NCBI RefSeq assembly: GCF_036227605.1
Contig: NZ_CP109487.1
Coordinates: 496,001 to 560,000, forward strand
Length of the DNA stretch: 64,000 nt
Origin: Streptomyces sp. NBC_01439
Lineage (GTDB): Bacteria > Actinomycetota > Actinomycetes > Streptomycetales > Streptomycetaceae
Reading direction: 5' to 3'
Part shown: in pieces, positions 25,318 to 31,799 of the stretch
How positions within the stretch are numbered: the first letter of the stretch is position 1
Layout: the number at the start of each line of letters is the position of its first letter
Notes under the pieces: model-generated
Databases searched by the model: none
What the model was told of the DNA's origin: nothing
Seen by the model: only the letters and a program-made list of their open reading frames with translations
Position numbers and translations under genes: made by a program

Positions 25318-25391
25318 CAGGGGCGGCAGGATTCGAACCTGCGGCCTTCGGTTTTGGAGACCGGCGCTCTGACCAGCTGAGCTACACCCCT
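25318..25391 (-). tRNA. tRNA-Trp (anticodon CCA)
   Basis: A 74-nt cloverleaf can be folded on the minus strand: acceptor AGGGGTG/CGCCCCT with discriminator G, D-stem GCTC/GAGC, anticodon loop CTCCAAA (anticodon CCA), and T-arm GCAGG-TTCGAAT-CCTGC. The outermost anticodon-stem pair (27-43) is a C-A mismatch. The CCA tail is not encoded. It reads toward the terminator at 25258-25290. tRNA genes often serve as integration sites, but no attachment-site copy was seen in this window. Confidence 0.95.
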
Positions 25392-25485
25392 TCGGTGGGA
25401 CCAACCATGACACGAACGAGCCCGGAGATCCAATCAACTCCCCGCTCGACCGGGTGCGAGTCCTTCCCCGGAGTGTTTTCTGACG

Positions 25486-25790
25486 GTGGACCACGCGCCG
25501 ATCACCATCGAACTCACCCGGGACGAGGCCCTGGTCCTGTCGGACCGGCTGGAGGGGTGCAGATGACGCACGGTGCAGATGACGCACCTCAGCCGCCCCG
25601 TGGCGGACGAGGCGGTGTGGGTCCCATCCACCGGACCGCCGGAACGCTGGATACGGCCCTCCCCGAAATCTTCGCGGCGGACTACGCGGAGCGCCTGGCG
25701 GCGGCACGCCTTCGTCTCCTCCCTTCCGACGACACCGACGACACCGACGGCGTGGGTGGCGGGACCGCGGGGTCGGGAGGATCGTGGTGA
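25486..25790 (+). pseudogene. Broken small gene containing a 16-bp tandem duplication
   Basis: Two protein-like pieces lie in different frames. From the GTG at 25486 the frame reads VDHAPITIELTRDEALVLSD and stops at a TGA inside a 16-bp tandem duplication (ggtgcagatgacgcac, 25556-25587). Another frame then carries LDTALPEIFAADYAERLAAA. Together they resemble a family of about 85-residue actinobacterial hypothetical proteins (ELTRDEALVLF... and a C-terminal DYAELLAAAR motif). The stop plus frame change suggests a pseudogene. An alternative is two separate tiny genes; the 75-codon frame 25563-25790 could be translated by itself. Confidence 0.4.
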
Positions 25791-25818
25791 GGGGACCCGT
25801 GGAGCGGGAGGTTCCGTC

Positions 25819-26319
25819 ATGCCCCGAAGTCGTCGCCCGGGGCGGGTGCGGGGCTCGCTCCTCGCGCTCGCGCTCCTCGCACCCGTCCTGCTGGGCACGG
25901 CCCCGGGCGGCTCGGGCGAAACGATCTCCCTCTCCGGGAAAGGGCCCGGCCAGCGGCTCGACGTCACCTTGACGCAGGTGGTGGACCCGGCGCCCCCCGC
26001 CGGGCCGGAGCCCGCCGGGAGCGACCGGCTCGTCGCGACCCGCTTCCGCCTGGAGAACACCGGGACCTCCGGCTACCAGGACTCCCCCGCGCCGGCCGCG
26101 CACCTGCTGGACTCCGCCGGGCGGCGATACACCGGCGACGACGTCCCCACCACCGCCGGGCCGGCCTTCCCCGAGACCGTCGACCTCGATCCGGGCGGCA
26201 CGGCGGAGGGCTTCATCACCTTCCGGATCCCGGCGGACGCCGACCCGGCCGCGGTTCAGTTCGCCCTGAACACCGGCCTCGCCGACGACGTCGGCCAGTG
26301 GAGCCTGCCGCTCCCGTAG
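25819..26319 (+). CDS. Secreted DUF4352-like protein
   Basis: A 166-residue protein with an N-terminal signal peptide (PRSRRPGRVRGSLLALALLA, cleavage near residue 28) and an immunoglobulin-like beta-sandwich typical of DUF4352 (VATRFRLENTGTSGYQDSP, then LLDSAGRRY and GGTAEGFITFRIP). Function unknown; such domains occur on exported and lipid-anchored proteins. A ribosome site (GGGAGG) precedes the ATG. No Cys lipobox is visible, so it is likely released or held by its signal helix. Confidence 0.75.
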   Translation: MPRSRRPGRVRGSLLALALLAPVLLGTAPGGSGETISLSGKGPGQRLDVTLTQVVDPAPPAGPEPAGSDRLVATRFRLENTGTSGYQDSPAPAAHLLDSAGRRYTGDDVPTTAGPAFPETVDLDPGGTAEGFITFRIPADADPAAVQFALNTGLADDVGQWSLPLP

Positions 26320-26351
26320 CGGGCTGGTTTCGGCCGCCCTCTTGACCACTC

Positions 26352-26363
26352 TGGTCCAGACCA
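26352..26363. promoter_or_regulatory. dre-like (DasR) palindrome upstream of the chitinase gene
   Basis: The 12-bp inverted repeat TGGTC-CA-GACCA lies 64 nt before the chitinase ATG. It matches the consensus I know for the GntR-family regulator DasR (TGGTCTAGACCA core), which controls N-acetylglucosamine and chitin genes in Streptomyces. Position and target gene both fit. Binding is inferred. Confidence 0.75.
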
Positions 26364-26427
26364 ATAGTTTCCGGCATGCACAGCGCACGCGCACACACCC
26401 CGCTCCCCGCATCCGCAAAGGAAGCCC

Positions 26428-27753
26428 ATGCGCCGCAGCATGCTCGGCAGGCTCGCCGTCGCCGCCTTCTCCCTCTCCCTGCTGACCGCCTTCGCGCCCG
26501 CTGCCGCCGCGCAGGCCGACGGCGGCCACGACCGTCCGTACAAGAAGGTCGGCTACTTCACCCAATGGGGTGTCTACGGACGGGACTTCCAGGTCCAGGA
26601 CCTGGAGGCGAACGGCTCCGCCGGCAAGCTCACCCACATCAACTACGCGTTCGGCAACGTCAGTGCGCAGGGCAGGTGCTTCACCGGGAACGTGCCCGGC
26701 GAGGCCGACGCCTGGGCCGACTACGTGCGCCCGCTCGACGCGGCGAACTCCGTCGACGGGGTGGCCGACACCGCGGAACAGCCGCTGGCCGGCAACTTCA
26801 ACCAGCTGCGCGAGCTCAAGGCCAGGCACCCCGGCCTCAAGGTGCTGATCTCGCTGGGCGGCTGGAGCTGGTCCACGCACTTCTCGGACGCCGCGCTCAC
26901 CCCGGCTTCCCGCAAGGCCTTCGTCGAGTCCTGCATCGACCTCTACATCAAGGGAAACCTGCCCCAGGACGGCGCCCGCGGCGGAGCCGGAGCGGCCGCC
27001 GGCGTGTTCGACGGGATCGACCTCGACTGGGAGTGGCCCGGTTCCGCGGGTGACACCGACACGAAGTACCGGCCCGAGGACAAGCAGAACTTCACCGCGC
27101 TCGTCAGGGAGTTCCGGACACAGCTCGACGCGTACGCGCGGAGCCAGAAGAGGAAGACCGGGTACGAGCTGACCGCTTTCGTCCCGACCGCCCCCGCCAA
27201 GATCGACGCGGGCTTCGACGTCCGCCGGATCATGCGCGACCTCGACTTCGTGACCCTGCAGGGCTACGACTTCCACGTCTCCGGCGAGCCGAGGACCGCC
27301 CAGCAGTCCGCGCTGCGCGCCCGGGGCGACTTCAGCGTCGACGGGACCGTGAACGCCTGGCTCCGGCGCGGCGCGCCCGCGGACAAGCTGGTGATGGGCA
27401 TGCCGTTCTACGGCCAGGGCTGGACCGGCGTCAGCGGTGGCGGGGACGGCATGGGGCAGCCCGCCACGGGCCCGGCACCGGCCACCTGGTCGGCCGGGTA
27501 CGAGGACTACAAGGCGCTGAAGAAGCTGGCCGACTCCGGCACCTACACGATCCACCGGGACCGGCGCGACGGCCACGCCTGGCTCTTCGACGGCACCACC
27601 CTGTGGACGTACGACGACCCCCAGGTGCTGCGCGCCAAGACCGGCTACATCCGCGAACACGGCCTCGGCGGTGCCATGTTCTGGTCCCTCGACGCCGACA
27701 CCGCGGACGGCGGGCTGATGACGGCCGTCGACCGGGGCCTGCGCGGCCGCTGA
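26428..27753 (+). CDS. Secreted GH18 chitinase
   Basis: A 441-residue family-18 glycoside hydrolase. The signal peptide occupies residues 1-30 (cleavage after AAAQA). The catalytic motif FDGIDLDWEWPG gives Glu202 as proton donor with Asp198 and Asp200. The SxGG motif (LISLGGWSWS) is near 145-155, and the barrel closes with GGAMFWSLDAD near the C-terminus. No carbohydrate-binding or fibronectin domain is attached, so it is a single-domain enzyme. A DasR-type palindrome upstream implies induction by chitin breakdown products. Confidence 0.93.
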   Translation: MRRSMLGRLAVAAFSLSLLTAFAPAAAAQADGGHDRPYKKVGYFTQWGVYGRDFQVQDLEANGSAGKLTHINYAFGNVSAQGRCFTGNVPGEADAWADYVRPLDAANSVDGVADTAEQPLAGNFNQLRELKARHPGLKVLISLGGWSWSTHFSDAALTPASRKAFVESCIDLYIKGNLPQDGARGGAGAAAGVFDGIDLDWEWPGSAGDTDTKYRPEDKQNFTALVREFRTQLDAYARSQKRKTGYELTAFVPTAPAKIDAGFDVRRIMRDLDFVTLQGYDFHVSGEPRTAQQSALRARGDFSVDGTVNAWLRRGAPADKLVMGMPFYGQGWTGVSGGGDGMGQPATGPAPATWSAGYEDYKALKKLADSGTYTIHRDRRDGHAWLFDGTTLWTYDDPQVLRAKTGYIREHGLGGAMFWSLDADTADGGLMTAVDRGLRGR

Positions 27754-27834
27754 TCCGGGCCGCCCCTGACCAGCGCCGCCGGGCCGCGGAAAACCATCCG
27801 GCCCGGCGGCGCCCCTCCACGTACGCTCCCCCGC

Positions 27835-29046
27835 ATGAGGAACTCGACGGTACGGGCGGTCAATCGGCTCACGACGCGCTGGGCCGCGGCCGCGCAGGTC
27901 CCGGACGGGAACACGGGCACCGTGTTCACCGCGGCCGGGCTATGGCCGCTGCTCGCCCTGCTCGCGGACGGCTCGGGCGGCCCGGCCCGCGCCGAACTGG
28001 AGCAGGCCCTGGGCATACCCGCCGATGCCGCGGGCCGGGCCGCCCGCGAGCTGCTGGCCGCCCTGGCCGGCGTACGGGGCCTTCGGACGGCGACCGGCCT
28101 GTGGACCGATGCCGGGCTCCCACTGGAGGGGGACTGGTCGGCGAAGCTCCCGGCCGACGCCCGGGGGACGCTGACCGGGGACCCGGACGCCGACGCCGAG
28201 GCGCTCGACGCATGGGCGTCGGACCGGACGGACGGGCTGATCGAGCGCATGCCGGTGGCCTTGGACGAGGACACCCTGATGGTCCTGGCCTCCGCGCTCG
28301 CGCTGCGGCTGCGGTGGATCCAGCCGTTCGACGAGTGGGGCGGGGAGCCGCACACCGGCCCGTGGGCCGGGCGCCGCGTGCGCATGCTGTACCGCAGCAC
28401 CTCACTGCTCGACCGGGTCCGGGTGGCGCACGGCCCCACCGGTGCGGTCACCCTGCTGGAGGTCGTCGGGGCAGCGGGCGTGGACGTCCACCTCGTGCTG
28501 GGCGAGCCCGGGGAGCCGGCCGGCGGCACGCTCACCACCGGGATCGCCGCCATCACCAGGGCCCTCCCCGCCACGGCGGTGAGCCTGCTCCCCGACGGGC
28601 GCCCCGGTCCGGGACTGGCGGTCGGCACGGTGGCCGCCGACTCCCCCGAACCCCGGCTGGGCATCCAGACGGTGGCCTTCGAAGTGCGGTCGGAGCACGA
28701 CCTCCTCGACCACGCCCGACTGTTCGGGCTGGAGACCGCCACCGACACGGACCGCGGCCACTTCCCCGGCGTCAGCTCCCGGCCGCTGGCCGTCGATTCG
28801 GCCCGGCAGACCGCGCTGGCCCGGTTCGATGCCGAAGGCTTCGAGGCCGCCGCCGTCACCGCCTTCGGCCTGGTGGGCTGCGCGGCGCCGGCGCGACCCA
28901 GGTACCGGGCCCGCCGGGCCGAGGTGCACTTCGACAGGCCGTTCGGGTTCCTGGCAGTCCACCGGACCTCGCGGCTGGTGCTGGCGGCCGGCTGGGTCGC
29001 CGAACCCGACGCCTATGTGCCCGAGCCCGACGCCGACGACTTCTAG
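27835..29046 (+). CDS. Serpin-family protease inhibitor
   Basis: A 403-residue serpin without a signal peptide, so presumably cytoplasmic. The N-terminal part (NTGTVFTAAGLWPLLALLADG) corresponds to the conserved N-P-S-like segment. The C-terminal reactive-centre loop hinge reads EGFEAAAVTAFGLVG near residues 333-347, with the small-residue run expected of inhibitory serpins. FDRPFGFLAVH follows as the conserved FxxDRPFxFxI strand. The P1 residue cannot be set with confidence. Its stop codon shares CTAG with the stop of the convergent sugar-kinase gene. Confidence 0.82.
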   Translation: MRNSTVRAVNRLTTRWAAAAQVPDGNTGTVFTAAGLWPLLALLADGSGGPARAELEQALGIPADAAGRAARELLAALAGVRGLRTATGLWTDAGLPLEGDWSAKLPADARGTLTGDPDADAEALDAWASDRTDGLIERMPVALDEDTLMVLASALALRLRWIQPFDEWGGEPHTGPWAGRRVRMLYRSTSLLDRVRVAHGPTGAVTLLEVVGAAGVDVHLVLGEPGEPAGGTLTTGIAAITRALPATAVSLLPDGRPGPGLAVGTVAADSPEPRLGIQTVAFEVRSEHDLLDHARLFGLETATDTDRGHFPGVSSRPLAVDSARQTALARFDAEGFEAAAVTAFGLVGCAAPARPRYRARRAEVHFDRPFGFLAVHRTSRLVLAAGWVAEPDAYVPEPDADDF

Positions 29047-30035
29047 CCCGCCGCCGCCCGGCCGGACCGGCGGTGGGCGACGGCCAGCGCCGCCGTCTCG
29101 CCGAAGGCGGGGACGCGCCCGGTGCCGCCGCGGCCCGACACCGAGAGGGAGGCGGCGGCCGCGCCGTGCGCCACGGCGTCCGCGAGGGCGTCCCCGAGGA
29201 CGAGCCGGGCGGTGGTGGTGCCGGTGAAGCAGTCCCCCGCACCGGTCGCGTCCACCGGCTCGGGATCGACCGGCACGGGGAGGTACGCCGCCCGGGTGCC
29301 GTCGTCCAGCAACAGCCGGTCGGCGCCCGCGGTCACCGCGACCGTGCGGGCACCCAGCGCGCGGCAGCGGACGGCGGCGGCGCGCGGGTCGGCGGTACCC
29401 ACCAGGGCCCGCGCATCGGCGGGGCACGAGAGCTTGAGCAGCCCGGTCAGCGGTGCGATCTCGGCCAGCAGCTGCCGGGCCTCGGCCGGTCCGGTCAGCC
29501 GGGACCGGAAGTTGGGGTCGTACGTCACGTGCCCGCCCGCCCCGTGCACCCACCGTGCCGCGGCCAGGACGGCGGCGCGGCTGCTCGGCGACAGGGCGCC
29601 GGTGATGCCGCTGGTGACGAGCGCTCCGCAGCCGGTCAGCAGGTCCCGCCAGGATGCGACGTGCCCGGGTCCCAGGGTGGATCCGGCGCTGTGGGTGCGC
29701 CAGTAGACGAACTCGCGGTCGCCGTCGGGGTCGGCGGAGAGCAGGTAGGCGCCGTTGGGGTGCGGGGCGCGGCGGACGTGGGAGACGTCCACGCCGAGTG
29801 CGGCGGCCCGGTCCAGCAGCGGGACGCTGAGCTCGTCGTCGCCGACCACGGCGAGCAGGGCGGTACGGGCGCCGGCCGCGGCCGCGGCGGCCGCCGCGTT
29901 GAGGGCGTCCCCGGAGTAGGAGATGCGGGCCGGGGTGCCGTCGGTGGCCCCGCGCAGGGCGGTGCCCGCATGGATCTCGACCAGGACCTCGCCGAGTACG
30001 AGGACGTCGTAGTGCAGGTCGGCTCCTGCGGCCAC
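29043..30035 (-). CDS. kdgK: PfkB-family sugar kinase, probable 2-keto-3-deoxygluconate kinase
   Basis: A 330-residue ribokinase-fold kinase. The N-terminal LVLGEVLVEI and GDALNAAAA segments and the C-terminal signature VDATGAGDCFTGTTTARLVL (anion hole and catalytic Asp in GAGD) are clear. Its position 2 nt after a KDPG-type aldolase in the same operon, divergent from an IclR regulator, supports 2-keto-3-deoxygluconate as substrate, giving KDPG for the aldolase. I set the start at the GTG 30035; a downstream start behind GCAGGAG is possible. Some variation from the usual KdgK sequence leaves other keto-sugar acids open. Confidence 0.82.
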   Translation of the reverse strand: MAAGADLHYDVLVLGEVLVEIHAGTALRGATDGTPARISYSGDALNAAAAAAAAGARTALLAVVGDDELSVPLLDRAAALGVDVSHVRRAPHPNGAYLLSADPDGDREFVYWRTHSAGSTLGPGHVASWRDLLTGCGALVTSGITGALSPSSRAAVLAAARWVHGAGGHVTYDPNFRSRLTGPAEARQLLAEIAPLTGLLKLSCPADARALVGTADPRAAAVRCRALGARTVAVTAGADRLLLDDGTRAAYLPVPVDPEPVDATGAGDCFTGTTTARLVLGDALADAVAHGAAAASLSVSGRGGTGRVPAFGETAALAVAHRRSGRAAAG

Positions 30036-30037
30036 GG

Positions 30038-30775
30038 TCAGTGCCCCGCAGCGGTGTCGCAGGATCCGCAGCACGGCGTGGCCGCGCCGGCGAACACGGC
30101 GGCGAGTTCGTCCGGGTCGGACGGCAGGCCGTCGCCGATCCCGACGGCCGTCGCGCCGGCGGCGAGCCAGTCCGGTACCTCTGCGGGCCGGATGCCGCCG
30201 GTCGCAACGATCACCGCCCCGGGCAGGACGGCCCGGAGGGAGCGCACGAACCCGGGGCCGCCGACGTGCGCCGGGAACACCTTGGCGGCTCCGGCGGCCC
30301 GGACGGCGGCGGCGATCTCGCCGGGGGTGAACCCGCCCTCGATGAAGACGGCTTCGCGGCGCACGGCCACCGCGCGGACCGCGGGGGCGGGGTAGGGGGA
30401 GATCAGGAAGGCGGCGCTCGCGTCAAGGGCCGCCTCCGCCTGTGCGGTGGTGGTGACCGTGCCTACGCCGATCAGCGCCGGACGGCCGTGGACGTCGTTC
30501 AGCGCGGCGGTGCGGGTCACGGCGGCCGCCCAGCCGGGGGTGGAGGTGGTGAGCTCGACCGCGCGGCAGCCGGTGGCGAGCAGGTCGGTGGTGTGGCGGA
30601 CGGCCTCGTCGGCATCGGCATTGCGCAGCACGGGCAGCACGCGCTGGGCCGCCAGCACCGCGTAGAGGTGCCCCGACGGGTCGCCGGACGGATCGTCCGA
30701 CGGTCGGCCGGACAGGTGGTCTGACGGATGGCCAGGCATGCGGCCTGACGGGTGGCCTGACGGGTTGTCGGGCAA
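30038..30775 (-). CDS. eda: 2-keto-3-deoxy-6-phosphogluconate / 4-hydroxy-2-oxoglutarate aldolase
   Basis: A 245-residue class I aldolase that would split KDPG into pyruvate and glyceraldehyde-3-phosphate. The Schiff-base Lys is in AKVFPAHVGGPGF, the Glu in AVELTTSTPG, and the phosphate loop in IVATGGIRP. The N-terminus is unusual: about 34 residues of PSGHP/PSDH-type repeats precede the catalytic domain. I accept the TTG start at 30775 because GGGGAGGG lies 5-6 nt upstream, while the internal ATG at 30739 has none. The C-terminus is Cys-rich (CCGSC). It is in an operon with the sugar kinase. Confidence 0.85.
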   Translation of the reverse strand: MPDNPSGHPSGRMPGHPSDHLSGRPSDDPSGDPSGHLYAVLAAQRVLPVLRNADADEAVRHTTDLLATGCRAVELTTSTPGWAAAVTRTAALNDVHGRPALIGVGTVTTTAQAEAALDASAAFLISPYPAPAVRAVAVRREAVFIEGGFTPGEIAAAVRAAGAAKVFPAHVGGPGFVRSLRAVLPGAVIVATGGIRPAEVPDWLAAGATAVGIGDGLPSDPDELAAVFAGAATPCCGSCDTAAGH

Positions 30776-30802
30776 CGGACCCTCCCCTTCACTCCCCCGC
30801 TT

Positions 30803-30819
30803 GTTCCACGTAGTGGAAC
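30803..30819. promoter_or_regulatory. Perfect palindrome, probable IclR operator
   Basis: GTTCCAC-GTA-GTGGAAC, a 7+3+7 perfect inverted repeat, sits in the 100-bp divergent gap between the aldolase/kinase operon and the IclR gene. It has the size and GTTCC/GGAAC half-sites typical of KDG-type IclR operators. A further half-site GCGGAAC lies at 30833-30839. Confidence 0.7.
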
Positions 30820-30843
30820 GGCGTACTGTATCGCGGAACCATG

Positions 30844-30854
30844 TGGTCTAGACC
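30844..30854. promoter_or_regulatory. dre-like (DasR) site upstream of the IclR gene
   Basis: TGGTCTAGACC matches 11 of 12 positions of the DasR core (TGGTCTAGACCA). It lies 22 nt before the chosen start of the IclR gene and close to its likely promoter. It would link KDG catabolism control to amino-sugar status. Binding is inferred. Confidence 0.55.
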
Positions 30855-30875
30855 CTACCCATGCGGGGAGCGCTC

Positions 30876-31661
30876 GTGTCAATGGATGAAGCAGCAGCGG
30901 GCGGTCGCGCGGGGCGGACCTCCGCGGCCGGTTCCGCCCTGGAGAAGTCCCTGCGCGTCCTGGAAGCGGTGGCCGCGCCGGGCGGCCCGCACCGACTCGT
31001 CGATGTGACGGCGGCGGCCGCGGTGCCCAAGTCGAGCACCTTCCGCATCCTGGCGTCGCTGATCGACCAGGGCTTCGTACGCCAGGAGGCCGACAGCAGG
31101 TACGGGGTGGGGCCGCGGCTGCGCGGATTGTCCGCCCTGGTCGACGCCGGGGAACCGGCCAGCATCGGCCGCGTCCTCGGCGAACTCCGGCGGGCCACCG
31201 GCCAAACGGTCCATCTGGCCCTGCACAGCGGGCGGACCGTCACCTACGTCCGCAAGCTGGAGAGCGAGGACCAGCCCTTCCGGACGGCCTCCCGCGTCGG
31301 CATGCGCATGCCGCTGCACACGACCGCGATCGGCAAGAGCATCCTGGCCCTGCTGCCCGCCGAGGAGGTACGGGAACTGATCGGCACGACCGGATTGCCG
31401 CGCCGGACGCCGCACACGCTCACGACCGCACGAGCCCTGCACGCCCAACTGGCGACGGTCCGCGCCCGGGGCTTCGCCGTCGACGACGAGGAGAACGAGC
31501 CCACCATCCGCTGCATCGGCGCGGCGATCCCCGGTCCGGCGGGCCGGCCGGTCGGCGGGGTCAGCGTCACCACCGTCACGTTCCTGGTCTCCCGCGAGGA
31601 GCTCGAGGCGTACGCACCGGCTCTGCGCGCGGCCGCGGAGGCCCTGGCTCCACTGCTGTGA
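30876..31661 (+). CDS. IclR-family transcriptional regulator
   Basis: A 261-residue regulator. The N-terminal winged helix-turn-helix covers about residues 20-80 (KSLRVLEAVAAPGG, AAAVPKSSTFRILASL), followed by the IclR effector domain (about 95-255, with RMPLHTTAIGKSILALLP and GAAIPGPAGRPVGGVSVT). I prefer the GTG at 30876 (GGGGAG 5 nt upstream) to the ATG at 30861, which lacks a ribosome site and lies next to the dre-like palindrome. Divergence from the KDG kinase/aldolase operon makes it the likely local repressor, with KDG or KDPG as probable effector by analogy to KdgR. Confidence 0.88.
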   Translation: MSMDEAAAGGRAGRTSAAGSALEKSLRVLEAVAAPGGPHRLVDVTAAAAVPKSSTFRILASLIDQGFVRQEADSRYGVGPRLRGLSALVDAGEPASIGRVLGELRRATGQTVHLALHSGRTVTYVRKLESEDQPFRTASRVGMRMPLHTTAIGKSILALLPAEEVRELIGTTGLPRRTPHTLTTARALHAQLATVRARGFAVDDEENEPTIRCIGAAIPGPAGRPVGGVSVTTVTFLVSREELEAYAPALRAAAEALAPLL

Positions 31662-31718
31662 ACCCCGAGGGAGGGCCCCGGTGGAAGGCCGTGGAAACCC
31701 TTCGGGAAAATTCTTTCG

Positions 31719-31731
31719 GATAACTGTTATC
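31719..31731. promoter_or_regulatory. Palindrome GATAAC-T-GTTATC upstream of the sigma-CAP gene
   Basis: A perfect 6+1+6 inverted repeat, AT-rich for this genome, about 70 nt upstream of the sigma-factor fusion start. It could be an operator or part of the promoter. No regulator in the window is an obvious partner. Confidence 0.45.
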
Positions 31732-31799
31732 GACGCCCCCGTCGACGGTCTCCCATGTGTCGGGCATCATCGACCGCCGGTACGGACAGGGAACATCAC

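Noticed and set aside
24826..27660. A 944-codon minus-strand open frame across the tRNA and chitinase
   Set aside because: It reads through a tRNA gene and antisense to a clear GH18 enzyme; its composition is shadow-like.
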